Shown here in pieces: positions 55,379-64,000 of a stretch of DNA of 64,000 nucleotides. The stretch comes from Roseibium salinum (GTDB taxonomy: Bacteria > Pseudomonadota > Alphaproteobacteria > Rhizobiales > Stappiaceae): the NCBI RefSeq assembly GCF_026240905.1, contig NZ_JAPEVI010000003.1, forward strand, positions 4,466,501 through 4,530,500, read 5' to 3'. Under the pieces are notes generated by a model, which saw only the letters and a list, made by a program, of their open reading frames with translations, made no database searches and was not told where the DNA came from. Every line of letters begins with the position of its first letter. Within the stretch, counting starts at the first letter, position 1. Made by a program: the position numbers and the translations under genes.

Positions 55379-55419
55379 TTGACGCAGATCAAGGTGGTTT
55401 GGCGCGCCAATGCTAGGGT
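55379..55419 (+). promoter_or_regulatory. FNR/FnrL box with class II promoter spacing
   Basis: TTGACGCAGATCAA (55379-55392) matches the FNR/FnrL dyad TTGAC-N4-ATCAA. A possible -10 (TAGGGT, 55414-55419) lies 21 bases downstream, close to class II spacing. The next plus-strand gene is the Met-rich EF-hand protein at 55559. The rest of the 505-base gap (55054-55558) holds GC-rich inverted words but no gene. Confidence 0.5.
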
Positions 55420-55558
55420 TGGGAATGCTGGGCGGTGTGATTTTTCTCATGACCGTTCGAGGCATTCATCGGCCGTTCGCGGCCGGCCGCATTTCGTCTG
55501 CGGCGAACGGGCCGCCGATGATGATGGAAGGGCGGTCCAGGGATACGGGAGAACTTCC

Positions 55559-56005
55559 ATGAAAAAATTTCTTGCAGCCACGCTCTGCACTTTCATGCTG
55601 GCAGGGACCATCGGAACGGCCGCTGCGCAACAAGACAACCCGCAGCGCGGTTCAGGTATGATGGGCCGCCAAAACACCGACCAGGGCCAGTCAATGCCCG
55701 GTCCGTTCCACCGCTGGCAAGGCATGATGCAGGGGGACTACGGCCGGATGGGCTACGGGATGATGTCCGGACGCGGCTGGGGCGGCCATATGATGGGCCC
55801 GGGCATGATGATGGGCCGAATGATGGGTCCGGAGATGATGATCGTGATGATGGACACCAATGGAGACGGCAATCTGTCGCTTGAGGAGTTCCAGGCCGTC
55901 CATGCCCGCATGTTCAAGATGCTCGACAAGGACGGAGACGGTCAGCTGACCGGCGAGGAAATCGGGCCACGGTGGAGCACGGACGATTCCGATTCCGACG
56001 ACTGA
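55559..56005 (+). CDS. Met-rich periplasmic EF-hand protein
   Basis: A 148-residue exported protein. The signal peptide is about 1-23. A Met/Gly-rich stretch (residues about 54-98, with GMMQGDYGRMGYGMM and HMMGPGMMMGRMMGPEMM) could bind Cu(I) through methionines. Two EF-hand loops follow: DTNGDGNLSLEE (99-110) and DKDGDGQLTGEE (123-134). GGGAG precedes the ATG at 55559. It is the neighbour of cueR-copA on the convergent strand, so a role in periplasmic copper handling is plausible. Confidence 0.87.
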   Translation: MKKFLAATLCTFMLAGTIGTAAAQQDNPQRGSGMMGRQNTDQGQSMPGPFHRWQGMMQGDYGRMGYGMMSGRGWGGHMMGPGMMMGRMMGPEMMIVMMDTNGDGNLSLEEFQAVHARMFKMLDKDGDGQLTGEEIGPRWSTDDSDSDD

Positions 56006-56034
56006 TCGCGGCCTGACGCGTTCTCCGATGGCTC

Positions 56035-56059
56035 AGGCGCGGTGTTCGCCACCGCGCCT
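56035..56059. terminator. Bidirectional hairpin between EF-hand and cueR genes
   Basis: AGGCGCGGT (56035-56043) and ACCGCGCCT (56051-56059) form a perfect 9-bp stem with a seven-base loop. It sits between two convergent genes that end at 56005 and 56065. U-tracts are poor on both sides. Confidence 0.5.
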
Positions 56060-56064
56060 GTCCT

Positions 56065-56478
56065 TCATCGCATGGTGGAGGAAGATCCGGGTGACGACTG
56101 GCCGAGATCATCGAGGATCGGGCAGTCCGGGCGATGATCGCCCGCACAGGCGTCCATTAGATGCGCCAGGGTCGAGCGCATGGATTGAAGCTGCGCAATC
56201 TTTTCGTCTATCCTGGCCAGGTGTTCACCGGCAATGCGCTTCACGTCGGCGCTTTCCCGGCTGTCGTCCTCGTAGAGCTCCAGCAGGGTTCGGCAGTCCT
56301 CGATCGAAAACCCGAGGGCTCTCGCCCGGCCGAGAAAGGCCAGCTTGTGGGAATCCTGTTCGCGAAAGCTGCGATAGCCGTTCGTGCTCCGCAACGGTTT
56401 GATCAGACCGATGTCCTCATAGTAGCGGATCGTTTTGACCGGGACGCCGGACAGGGTGGAAACATCTCCGATATTCAC
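56065..56478 (-). CDS. cueR: Cu(I)-responsive MerR-family regulator CueR
   Basis: A 137-residue regulator with an N-terminal MerR winged helix (MNIGDVSTLSGVPVKTIRYYEDIGLI), a long coiled coil and the Cu(I)-binding loop CAGDHRPDC (Cys111 and Cys119), the CueR-type pair. It starts with GTG at 56478, 14 bases after copA, so the two form a copA-cueR operon. It should activate the 19-bp-spaced promoters at 59032-59062 and 59099-59129, the first of which would include its own gene. Confidence 0.93.
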   Translation of the reverse strand: MNIGDVSTLSGVPVKTIRYYEDIGLIKPLRSTNGYRSFREQDSHKLAFLGRARALGFSIEDCRTLLELYEDDSRESADVKRIAGEHLARIDEKIAQLQSMRSTLAHLMDACAGDHRPDCPILDDLGQSSPGSSSTMR

Positions 56479-56492
56479 GTCACTCTCTCCTG

Positions 56493-58997
56493 TTATTCGG
56501 CTGGTTTCAGTTGCGGGACCGCGCTCTGCGGCACGGGGGCTTTGCTCTCGTCCATCGGCGCTTCGACGCGGCGCAGCCGCAGGGCGTTGGTCAGGACGAA
56601 GACCGATGAGAGGGCCATGGCCCCTGCAGCCAGGACGGGCGACAGCAGGAGTCCGAAGAGCGGATAGAATACGCCGGCGGCAACCGGGATCAGCGCCACG
56701 TTGTAGCCGAATGCCCAGAACAGGTTCTGGCGGATATTGCTCATGGTCCGCCGCGACACTTCAAAGGCGTTTACCACACCGCGCAGGTCGCCCGACATCA
56801 GAACGACATCCGCGGATTCGATGGCGACGTCCGTGCCGGTGCCGATGGCGATGCCCACGTCGGCATGGGCGAGGGCAGGCGCGTCGTTGATCCCGTCGCC
56901 GACAAAGGCGATCTTCTGTCCGCTGCCCCGCAGCGTGTCGAGAGCGGCGACCTTGCCGTCGGGCAGGACGCCCGCAACCACCTGGTCGATCCCCGTTTCC
57001 GCGGCGATCGCCTCGGCGGTTTCGCGTTTGTCGCCGGTGATCATCGCCACTTTCAGGCCCTGGGCATGAAGAGCGGCAATTGCGGCGCGGCTCGCGGGCT
57101 TGACGGGATCCGAAACCCCGATCACCGCCGCGATCCTGCCATCGATGGCGGCAAAGAGCGCCGTGCGACCACGCCGGGCGAGATCCGCTTCGGCTTCCGC
57201 CAACGCTCCCGGATCGATGCCCTCGCGCTGCATCAGCCGATCCGCACCGACGAGCACGTCAGCGCCCCCGGCGAGAGCCCGCACGCCATAGCCGGTGATC
57301 GAGGTGAAGTCCGCGATATCGGCAAGAGCGACGCCCTCGCTGCGGGCCGCCCGCACGATGGCGGCCGCGATCGGATGTTCCGAATTCTCCTCTACCGCGG
57401 CCACAAGGGCCAGCACATCGGCGCGGTCGAAACCGTCGGCCAGGATAAGGTCGGTCAGTTCGGGATGGCCTTCGGTGATCGTGCCGGTCTTGTCGAGCGC
57501 AACCACTCCGACCGAGGAGAGCTGCTGCAGGGCGTCGCCCTTGCGGAAAAGCACTCCCATCTCGGCGGCCCGGCCGGTGCCGACCATGATAGAGGTCGGC
57601 GTCGCCAGTCCCATGGCGCAGGGGCAGGCGATGATCAGCACCGAGACCCCGGCGACCAGTGCCAGCGTCAGGGCCGGGGAGGGGCCGAAGATCAGCCAGA
57701 CGAGCACGGTCAGCGCCGCCACCGCCATCACGGCGGGCACGAACCACAGTGTGATCCGGTCCACTAGCCCCTGGATCGGCAGCTTGGCGCCTTGGGCTTC
57801 TTCCACCATGCGGATGATCTGCGCCAGCGTCGTGTCGGCACCGACCCGTGTGGCGCGGAAGCGCAAGGCCCCCGTCCCGTTCACGGTTCCGCCGGTGACC
57901 GCATCGCCCGGCGTTTTTTCCGCCGGCACGGGTTCGCCGGTGATCATGCTCTCATCGACATGGCTCGTGCCTTCCGTCACCTCGCCGTCGACGGCGATGC
58001 GTTCGCCCGGGCGGACAACGACAATGTCGCCGGTATGCAGCTCGTCAATGGCAACTTCCACCGGCTCGCCGTCGCGCAGCACCCGTGCGGTACGGGCCTG
58101 CAGGCCCAGAAGCTTCTGGATCGCGGCTCCCGTGCGCCCCTTGGCACGGGCCTCCAGAAACCGGCCCATCAGGATGAGCACGACGATCACCGCCGCGGCC
58201 TCGAAATAGACGGCGCGGACCTCATCGGGCAGCAGGTCGGGGAGAAAGGTAGCGATCACCGAATAGGCATAGGCTGCGCCGGTGCCGACGGCGACGAGGC
58301 TGTTCATGTCCGGGGTACCCTTAAGGAGCGCGGGTATGCCCTTCAGAAAGAATTGCAGCCCCGGCCCGAACAGGACCACGCTCGTCAGAACGAACTGGAT
58401 CAGCCAGCTTGTCTGATGGCCGATCGTGTGGCCGATCAGCGCGTGCATTCCCGGGATGACATGACTGCCCATCTCCAGGATGAAGACCGGCAGGGCCAGC
58501 ACGGCGGCCAGGATCACCCGCCGGGCGAGGCCGCGCGCTTCTTCCTCTTTTTGGGCCGCGCGATCCTGGGTGGCACTCGCCTCGGCGATTTCCGCCGGAT
58601 AGCCGGCTTTGGTCGCGGCGGCGACCAGCGCCGCGGGATCGGTGACGCCCTCCAGATAAGTCACTCTGGCCGTTTCGGAGGCTAGGTTCACATTCACGTC
58701 CGTCACGCCCGGGACAGCGGCCAGCGCCATGTCCACCCGTCCTACGCAAGAGGCGCAGGACATCGATTTCACATTCAGCGTGACGCTGGCACGGCGGGCG
58801 GGATAGCCCAGCTCATCGAGCTTGTCTGCCGCGCCGATCAGCTGTTCGGGCCGGTCCACGGTCAGCCGCGCGGTTTCATTCGCCAGGTTGACCGATACGT
58901 CGCTGACGCCATCGATTGCCGCCAGGGCGCGGTCCACACGCCCCACGCAAGACGCACAGGACATTCCCTCGATGGAAAGCGTAGCGTGCTGTGTCAT
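56493..58997 (-). CDS. copA: Cu(I)-exporting P1B-type ATPase CopA
   Basis: An 834-residue copper pump. Two N-terminal heavy-metal domains each have MSCASC (near residues 13-18 and 78-84), followed by eight hydrophobic helices. The transport-site CPC begins at Cys458, the phosphorylated Asp502 is in DKTGT, and TGES-like and [10 protein letters not shown] motifs follow. It exports Cu(I) from the cytoplasm. The gene has a CueR-type promoter directly upstream and is followed by cueR. Confidence 0.96.
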   Translation of the reverse strand: MTQHATLSIEGMSCASCVGRVDRALAAIDGVSDVSVNLANETARLTVDRPEQLIGAADKLDELGYPARRASVTLNVKSMSCASCVGRVDMALAAVPGVTDVNVNLASETARVTYLEGVTDPAALVAAATKAGYPAEIAEASATQDRAAQKEEEARGLARRVILAAVLALPVFILEMGSHVIPGMHALIGHTIGHQTSWLIQFVLTSVVLFGPGLQFFLKGIPALLKGTPDMNSLVAVGTGAAYAYSVIATFLPDLLPDEVRAVYFEAAAVIVVLILMGRFLEARAKGRTGAAIQKLLGLQARTARVLRDGEPVEVAIDELHTGDIVVVRPGERIAVDGEVTEGTSHVDESMITGEPVPAEKTPGDAVTGGTVNGTGALRFRATRVGADTTLAQIIRMVEEAQGAKLPIQGLVDRITLWFVPAVMAVAALTVLVWLIFGPSPALTLALVAGVSVLIIACPCAMGLATPTSIMVGTGRAAEMGVLFRKGDALQQLSSVGVVALDKTGTITEGHPELTDLILADGFDRADVLALVAAVEENSEHPIAAAIVRAARSEGVALADIADFTSITGYGVRALAGGADVLVGADRLMQREGIDPGALAEAEADLARRGRTALFAAIDGRIAAVIGVSDPVKPASRAAIAALHAQGLKVAMITGDKRETAEAIAAETGIDQVVAGVLPDGKVAALDTLRGSGQKIAFVGDGINDAPALAHADVGIAIGTGTDVAIESADVVLMSGDLRGVVNAFEVSRRTMSNIRQNLFWAFGYNVALIPVAAGVFYPLFGLLLSPVLAAGAMALSSVFVLTNALRLRRVEAPMDESKAPVPQSAVPQLKPAE

Positions 58998-59031
58998 GGT
59001 CAGTCGTCTCCGATTTGAGGTTCCGGCAGCT

Positions 59032-59062
59032 TATCTAGGGCTTCCAGTGACTGGAAGGTCAA
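59032..59062 (-). promoter_or_regulatory. CueR-type promoter of copA-cueR
   Basis: On the minus strand: TTGACC (59062-59057), a 19-base spacer containing the dyad CTTCCAGT-x-ACTGGAAG and TAGATA (59037-59032). The over-long 19-bp spacer with a centred dyad is the signature of MerR-family activation. The copA ATG is 35 bases downstream. Confidence 0.85.
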
Positions 59063-59098
59063 GGGCGTGACGAATCTTTTTTCACGGCACGTTGGGGC

Positions 59099-59129
59099 TT
59101 GACCTTCCACTTACTGGAGACTGCATAAT
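59099..59129 (+). promoter_or_regulatory. CueR-type promoter of copZ
   Basis: TTGACC (59099-59104), a 19-base spacer beginning TTCCACTTACTGGAGA, and CATAAT (59124-59129). The dyad resembles the one at the copA promoter with small differences. The two promoters are divergent, 36 bases apart, and this one leads into copZ (ATG 59165). Confidence 0.8.
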
Positions 59130-59164
59130 CCACCATGAACGTAATCGTACCAAGGAGGTGTGCC

Positions 59165-59371
59165 ATGAAGTATCACGTACCGGACATGAGCTGCGGCCAT
59201 TGCAAAGCGACGATCGATCGCTCTCTCAAGGACGCGGACGCGGCGGCCCGCCTGGAATTCGACATGGAGAACAGGATTGTCACGGTGGAAAGCCGGCTTC
59301 CTTCGGATAAGATCCAGGAAACCCTCAAGGCTGCCGGCTACGAGGCCGCCCCGGTGCAACAACCGGCCTGA
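59165..59371 (+). CDS. copZ: Copper chaperone CopZ (heavy-metal-associated domain)
   Basis: A 68-residue single HMA domain: MKYHVPDMSCGHCKATIDRSL with the Cu(I)-binding MSCGHC at residues 8-13, and the end LKAAGYEA. It carries Cu(I) to CopA and CueR in the cytoplasm. AGGAGGT lies six bases before the ATG. An in-frame ATG at 59135 would add ten residues but has no ribosome site. It is driven by its own CueR-type promoter. Confidence 0.93.
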   Translation: MKYHVPDMSCGHCKATIDRSLKDADAAARLEFDMENRIVTVESRLPSDKIQETLKAAGYEAAPVQQPA

Positions 59372-59395
59372 ACGAAACCCGCCGCGGCGGACACC

Positions 59396-59482
59396 ATGCA
59401 TTTCAGGATCGAACATGAACTGGGCTGGCCGGCCCGCGTGCCGGAACATCTGGAAACCGTCAATCTCGACCACCCACACTGA
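59396..59482 (+). CDS. Possible 28-residue His-containing small protein
   Basis: A short frame 24 bases after copZ: MHFRIEHELGWPARVPEHL and a tail ending DHPH. It has five His and would be co-transcribed with copZ. No convincing ribosome site is seen, and it could be the truncated start of a longer lost gene. The 255-base gap to the DUF1326 gene otherwise shows nothing clear. Confidence 0.25.
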   Translation: MHFRIEHELGWPARVPEHLETVNLDHPH

Positions 59483-59626
59483 CCGGCCGACCGGCGCGTT
59501 CCCACCCTTCAACCGCTGTCGGCAAACCTGGGGGGCGGCGTCGGTCCGTGCCTCCTGAGACTTCGGTATACGATCCCTCCTGTCGTGTGCTATTTTTCCG
59601 GCTTCCGTAACGGAATGGAGGCTGCA

Positions 59627-60241
59627 ATGACTAGCTGGAAAATCGAAGGCCAATACATGGAAACGTGCAACTGTGATTTTGTGTGCCCGTGCATTACCAG
59701 CAACCTCGAGGCGGTCCCGACCGAAGGTGACTGCAAGGCCGCAATCGCCATGCGGATCGACAAGGGCGAAAAGGACGGTGTCCGGCTCGACGGGCTGTCC
59801 TTCATCGCCCTTCTGTGGTCGCCGGGAGCGATGGCAGAGGGCAACATCAAGGTCGGTCTGATCATTGACGAGCGCGCCGACGAGGCGCAGACGGCGGCCA
59901 TCACCGAAATCGCGACGGGTGCGGCCGGCGGACCGATGGAAGCCCTGGGCCCGCTCGTCGGCGAAATGGCGGGTGTCGAAAAGCGGCCCATCAGTTTCGA
60001 AGGCGATGGCATGCGATATGCCGTCAAGGCCGGCGAACTGGTGGACCAGGCATTGGAGGGCGTGCCCTCCGCAGCTGATGCCGGCAAGGCGATCATGCTG
60101 GAGAATGTCGCCCATCCGGTAAATTCGAAGCTGGCACTTGCCAAGGCGACACGAAGCAGGTTGCACGCTTTCGGTATCGACTGGGACGACGCCAGCGGCA
60201 CCAGGAACGCGCATTTCGCTCCGTTCTCATGGGCCGCGTAG
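59627..60241 (+). CDS. DUF1326 domain protein
   Basis: A 204-residue cytoplasmic protein with a cysteine-rich N-terminus, YMETCNCDFVCPCITSN (Cys-x-Cys-x3-Cys-x-Cys), typical of DUF1326, then a predicted beta-rich body with ALLWSPGAMAEG. The cysteines could bind a metal. The ATG at 59627 has GGAGG upstream. It is followed 34 bases later by a DUF2182 membrane protein; these two families commonly occur as a pair. Their place next to the copper genes suggests a metal-linked role, not proven. Confidence 0.87.
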   Translation: MTSWKIEGQYMETCNCDFVCPCITSNLEAVPTEGDCKAAIAMRIDKGEKDGVRLDGLSFIALLWSPGAMAEGNIKVGLIIDERADEAQTAAITEIATGAAGGPMEALGPLVGEMAGVEKRPISFEGDGMRYAVKAGELVDQALEGVPSAADAGKAIMLENVAHPVNSKLALAKATRSRLHAFGIDWDDASGTRNAHFAPFSWAA

Positions 60242-60275
60242 GTTCATCGGGTTTTGCCTGCCGGAAGAGTGTCCC

Positions 60276-61088
60276 GTGACCGACACCACGCCCCTGGAGA
60301 CCGTCCTGAAGCGCGATCGCCTGATCGTCATGGTCGGGCTTGCGACGGTGGTTGCCCTGGCGGCGGTCTACACGGTGGCGGGCGTCGGCATGTCCATGTC
60401 GGCGCTCAGCATGACCGGGATGGCCGTCGAAATGCCGGGGATGATGATGGAACCGGCGGTCTGGTCCGCGCCCTACGCCCTGCTCGTCTTCCTCATGTGG
60501 TGGGTGATGATGATCGCCATGATGGTGCCGAGCGCGGCGCCGATGATCCTCCTTCACGCCTCTCTTGCCCGCAAGCGCAAAACCGCACGTTCGCCTTATG
60601 GAGCCGTCTCGTGCTTCGTCGCGGGTTACCTCGCCGTGTGGGGCGGCTTCAGCCTTGTGGCGATGGCCCTGCAATGGGGGCTCGAGCGGGTCGGCACGAT
60701 GACGGGCATGATGGAGATCGTCAGCGCACCGCTTGCCGGCATGGTGCTGCTTGCCGCTGGCCTTTACCAGTTGACGCCGCTCAAGGAGACCTGCCTCAAA
60801 CATTGCCGTCATCCCATGTTTTTCCTGCTTCATCACTGGAAGCCGGGCGCCGTCGGGGCCTTTCGCATGGGAGCGGAGCACGGAGCTTACTGTCTTGGCT
60901 GCTGCTGGTTCCTGATGGCGCTCCTGTTCGTCGGCGGGATCATGAACCTCTTCTGGATTGCCGGCATCGCGATTTACGTGGCGGTGGAAAAGCTCGCCGC
61001 CGGACACCGCCTACTGACCACCGCCACCGGTATTCTCCTTGCCCTTTGCGGCGTCTGGCTGATGGCGGAGCCCTATCTGGCCGCTTGA
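60276..61088 (+). CDS. DUF2182 predicted metal-binding integral membrane protein
   Basis: A 270-residue protein with about six to seven helices. It has Met-rich segments (SMTGMAVEMPGMMMEP; MWWVMMIAMMVPSAAPM), a KETCLKHCRHPM loop and an EHGAYCLGCCW motif, which together could hold a soft metal ion such as Cu(I). A GTG start at 60276 follows a GGAAG. It partners the DUF1326 gene upstream. Confidence 0.85.
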   Translation: MTDTTPLETVLKRDRLIVMVGLATVVALAAVYTVAGVGMSMSALSMTGMAVEMPGMMMEPAVWSAPYALLVFLMWWVMMIAMMVPSAAPMILLHASLARKRKTARSPYGAVSCFVAGYLAVWGGFSLVAMALQWGLERVGTMTGMMEIVSAPLAGMVLLAAGLYQLTPLKETCLKHCRHPMFFLLHHWKPGAVGAFRMGAEHGAYCLGCCWFLMALLFVGGIMNLFWIAGIAIYVAVEKLAAGHRLLTTATGILLALCGVWLMAEPYLAA

Positions 61089-61231
61089 GGGCCGGCCCGG
61101 ATCTTTTGCCCCGTCCACGCCTTTTATCCCTGACGACACCGCATTTTCGACGCAGACGCCGGTTAGGGCGTCTCGCGATTGGATTGAATTCATTTGGCCG
61201 GAAAACGCACTAACTGTTGGTTCCGGTTGCC

Positions 61232-63712
61232 ATGGCCATGGACAACAAGAAACACGCTTCGTTAAAGTCGTTGGTCCGTGGCGGGTTAAAAATGCTCATC
61301 AGAGAGACAGATAAAGTCCCAGAGGCCGACGCAATGAAAGAAGAAATCCTACGACATCTGTGCAAATCGCTCGGCAAGGATGCAGCGCATTCATCCGTTC
61401 ACGATTGGCGCGTAGCCCTTTCACTGGCGCTGCGCGACCGGATGGTCGACCATTGGTTTCGAAGTACCCGCGAGACCTACGAAACCCGCGCAAAACGGGT
61501 CTATTACCTGTCGATGGAATTCCTGATCGGCCGGCTCGTGGAGGACATGGCCGCAAATCTCGGCCTTGTCGAGGAAGCAAGGGCCGCGCTGACGGAGCTG
61601 GGTCAGGATTATGACGCGGTCGTGCTGAACGAACCGGATGCAGCTCTCGGCAATGGCGGGCTCGGCCGTCTGGCGGCGTGTTTCATGGATCTGCTCGCCT
61701 CCCTGGGCATTCCCGCCTACGGCTACGGTATCCGTTACGAACACGGGCTGTTCAAGCAGGATTTCGTGGACGGACGCCAGGTGGAAACCGCCGAAACCTG
61801 GCTGACGCAACGCAATCCCTGGGAATTCGAACGGCCCGAAGTCCAGTTCCGCATCGGCTTCGGTGGCCATGTGGACCATCATGACGGCAAGGCCTACTGG
61901 CATCCCTGGGAAACCGTGCTGGCCACTGCGTATGATACGCCGGTCGTCGGCTGGCAGGGCAAATGGGGCAATACGCTGCGCCTGTGGTCGGCCAGGCCGG
62001 CATCCAAGTTCGACCTGGAAAGCTTCAACCGGGGCGACTATCTGGCGGCGGGGCGCTCCGAAGCGCTGGCGCGGACCATTTCAAGGGTGCTTTATCCCGA
62101 CGACACGACCGAGGCGGGCAAGGAACTGCGCCTCAAGCAGGAGTATTTCTTCACCGCGGCGTCCATCATGGACCTGCTGCGCCGTTTCCTCAGCGATCAT
62201 GACGACATCCGCGAACTGCCGCAGTACGTGGCCATTCAGCTCAACGACACCCATCCGGCCATCGCCGGGCCGGAGCTTGTCCGGCTGATGAGCGACGAGC
62301 ACAATCTGCCGATGGACGAAGCGATCGAACTGGCCCGGCGCTGCCTCGGCTATACCAATCACACGCTGTTGCCGGAGGCGCTGGAGCGCTGGCATGTCGG
62401 TCTCCTGGGCCGTGTTCTGCCCCGGCACCTGGAAATCATCCGCGCCATCGATGAAGACCAGCAGGCCAGGCATCCCGGCAGTCCGCGCATTCTGGAGCAT
62501 GACCATGTGCATATGGGGGAGCTTGCCTTCATCATGGCGCACAAGGTCAACGGCGTCTCGGCACTGCATACGGAGTTGGTCAAGAGCACGGTCTTTTCCG
62601 ACCTGCACCGCATCCACCCGACACGGATCGTCAACCAGACGAACGGCATCACTCCGCGCCGCTGGCTTCACACCTGCAACGCACCCCTGAGCAACCTGAT
62701 CACGCGCGAGATCGGCGATGGCTGGGTCGCGGATCTGGAAAAGCTCAAGGCGCTGAACCAGCGCACCGGCGACCGTGAGTTCCTTGACGCGTTCAGCGCG
62801 GCCAAGCGGCAGAACAAGACGGAGCTGGCCGACTGGATCGCACAGACTTGCGGCATCGCGGTCGATCCCGATGCCATGTTCGACGTCCAGATCAAGCGCA
62901 TCCATGAATACAAGCGCCAGCTGATGAACATCCTGGAAACGGTGGCGCTGTGGAACGAGATGCGCGATGCGCCGGATGCCGAATGGACGCCGCGGGTCAA
63001 GATCTTCGGCGGCAAGGCCGCGCCGGGCTATCACGTGGCCAAGCAGATCATCCACCTGATCAACGACGTCGCCCGGGTGATCAATAATGACCCGGTGACC
63101 GGCGACCTGCTGAAGGTGGTGTTTCCAGCGAACTACAATGTGACCATGGCCGAGCGCCTGATTCCCGCCGCTGACCTGTCGGAGCAGATTTCCACGGCCG
63201 GAAAGGAAGCCTCGGGCACCGGCAACATGAAATTCGCGCTCAACGGCGCGCTGACCATCGGCACGCTGGACGGAGCCAATGTGGAAATCCGCGAGCATGT
63301 GGGATCGGAGAATTTCTTCCTCTTCGGCCTCACCGCCCGCGAGGTTGTCGAACGGCGCCATGTCCACGGCTACGCAAGGGCCGCGATCGAGGCGAGCCCG
63401 CGTCTGTCGCGCGTTCTCGGCCAGATCGCCGACGGGCAGTTCTCGCCCGAGGATTCCTCGCGCTACCATGGGCTTGTCGGCGGCCTCTACGATCATGACT
63501 ATTTCCTCGTGACCTGCGATTTCGACAGCTATTTCGACACCCAGCGCCGCGCCGACCAGGTGTACCGCAATGGTTCGAACTGGGCGGCGATGGCGCTGCG
63601 CAATACCGCGAGCATGGGCTGGTTTTCCTCCGACCGGACGATCAGGGGCTATGCGCGCGATATCTGGCAAGTGGACGCCGTCGACAGGGCGGGCCTGGAG
63701 ATGACGGCATGA
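61232..63712 (+). CDS. glgP: Glycogen phosphorylase
   Basis: About 826 residues. It releases glucose 1-phosphate from glycogen. Visible family motifs are YLSMEFLIGRLVEDM, LGNGGLGRLAACFMDLLASL, QLNDTHPAIAGPEL, DVQIKRIHEYKRQLMN and the PLP-lysine region EASGTGNMKFALNG. ATGs at 61232 and 61238 are alternatives (a TTG at 61217 is also in frame); no strong ribosome site distinguishes them. The stop overlaps the next ATG (ATGA), coupling it to glgB. Confidence 0.95.
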   Translation: MAMDNKKHASLKSLVRGGLKMLIRETDKVPEADAMKEEILRHLCKSLGKDAAHSSVHDWRVALSLALRDRMVDHWFRSTRETYETRAKRVYYLSMEFLIGRLVEDMAANLGLVEEARAALTELGQDYDAVVLNEPDAALGNGGLGRLAACFMDLLASLGIPAYGYGIRYEHGLFKQDFVDGRQVETAETWLTQRNPWEFERPEVQFRIGFGGHVDHHDGKAYWHPWETVLATAYDTPVVGWQGKWGNTLRLWSARPASKFDLESFNRGDYLAAGRSEALARTISRVLYPDDTTEAGKELRLKQEYFFTAASIMDLLRRFLSDHDDIRELPQYVAIQLNDTHPAIAGPELVRLMSDEHNLPMDEAIELARRCLGYTNHTLLPEALERWHVGLLGRVLPRHLEIIRAIDEDQQARHPGSPRILEHDHVHMGELAFIMAHKVNGVSALHTELVKSTVFSDLHRIHPTRIVNQTNGITPRRWLHTCNAPLSNLITREIGDGWVADLEKLKALNQRTGDREFLDAFSAAKRQNKTELADWIAQTCGIAVDPDAMFDVQIKRIHEYKRQLMNILETVALWNEMRDAPDAEWTPRVKIFGGKAAPGYHVAKQIIHLINDVARVINNDPVTGDLLKVVFPANYNVTMAERLIPAADLSEQISTAGKEASGTGNMKFALNGALTIGTLDGANVEIREHVGSENFFLFGLTAREVVERRHVHGYARAAIEASPRLSRVLGQIADGQFSPEDSSRYHGLVGGLYDHDYFLVTCDFDSYFDTQRRADQVYRNGSNWAAMALRNTASMGWFSSDRTIRGYARDIWQVDAVDRAGLEMTA

Positions 63713-64000
63713 GTGATGCTGCGCTGATCGATCCTGATGCTGCCCGCGCGATTGCCACCGGCGATCACGGTGATCCGTTTTCCGTACTCGGCATGCACGA
63801 GGACGGGGGCAATCTCGTCGTGCGCTGTTTCCATCCCGAGGCGGAGGCCGTGGACCTGCTGGATGCAGAGACCGGAAGTCTCGTGACCGCCTTGAAGCCG
63901 GTGGAAGGCGCCCCGGGTGTGTTTGCCGCGACTGTCCCGGAGCGCCGTAAACGCTTTGACTACCGGCTGCGCATGACGCGCGGGGGAGAGACATGGACGC
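63709..64000 (+). CDS. glgB: 1,4-alpha-glucan branching enzyme (5' part, cut by window end)
   Basis: An ATG overlapping the glgP stop begins a frame open to the window end (97 codons). It reads MSDAALIDPDAARAIATG, then GDPFSVLGMHEDGG and VVRCFHPEAEAVDLL, the usual GlgB N-terminal carbohydrate-binding region. The glgP-glgB order is a standard glycogen cluster. The catalytic part lies outside. Confidence 0.88.
   Translation, partial: MSDAALIDPDAARAIATGDHGDPFSVLGMHEDGGNLVVRCFHPEAEAVDLLDAETGSLVTALKPVEGAPGVFAATVPERRKRFDYRLRMTRGGETWT

Overview
The window reads as chromosomal DNA of a GC-rich alphaproteobacterium. A Tad/Flp pilus locus with CtrA-type sites, FnrL-type and EcfG-type promoter motifs and rhizobial-style palindromic intergenic repeats point to Hyphomicrobiales; a marine Stappiaceae relative (Roseibium/Labrenzia-like) is my best guess. 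This placement is inference from gene content and not from a marker gene. No rRNA, tRNA, CRISPR array or complete IS element was seen.

Layout. (1) 1-5.9 kb: a DppBCDF-type ABC importer, then an aldehyde dehydrogenase and a short-chain dehydrogenase, which looks like uptake and oxidation of a small organic substrate. (2) 6.0-9.1 kb: a FecBCD-type iron-chelate importer behind a promoter with two inverted repeats and a terminator-like leader hairpin. (3) 9.2-11.2 kb: an omega-amino-acid:pyruvate aminotransferase divergent from an XRE-cupin regulator. (4) 11.7-28.9 kb: a large Tad pilus locus. Accessory genes (TPR lipoprotein, membrane coiled-coil protein, CpaA prepilin peptidase, VanZ-like and PAP2-like membrane proteins, AAA+ ATPase) precede flp-cpaB-cpaC-lipoprotein-tadG-tadE-tadF-cpaE-(L,D-transpeptidase)-cpaF-tadB-tadC. 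The flp promoter carries two perfect TTAA-N7-TTAA CtrA boxes. (5) 29-35.4 kb: glycosyltransferases, an FkbM methyltransferase and a flippase-like protein, with an AT-rich patch and an IS110 remnant. (6) 35.5-39.7 kb: a GlxA-type regulator divergent from an Rv2258c-like methyltransferase, then the glucan gene opgG. (7) 39.8-44.6 kb: the conserved prkA-DUF444-spoVR operon. (8) 45-50.7 kb: a glycosyltransferase, a tandem-CAP protein, a hydrolase, small hypothetical proteins and an ECF sigma factor. (9) 50.7-55.1 kb: UspA, SulP and a KefB-type antiporter. (10) 55.4-61.1 kb: a copper module (Met-rich EF-hand protein, cueR, copA, copZ, DUF1326 and DUF2182 proteins) with two back-to-back CueR-type promoters. 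(11) 61.2 kb to the end: glgP and the start of glgB.

Four otherwise intact genes (ABC ATPase, FecCD permease, GlxA-type regulator, SulP) each carry exactly one single-base indel. All four lengths become multiples of three after a one-base correction. This may reflect base-level sequence errors rather than four real pseudogenes.

The non-coding sequence is rich in repeats: two hairpin families and a MITE-like family with about 32-bp terminal inverted repeats. One copy of the MITE-like family sits exactly between tadB and tadC and contains a perfect 105-bp tandem duplication. No wholly new defence or mobile system was recognised. The least explained parts are the tad accessory genes (AAA+ ATPase, coiled-coil protein, embedded L,D-transpeptidase) and the copZ-DUF1326-DUF2182 module.
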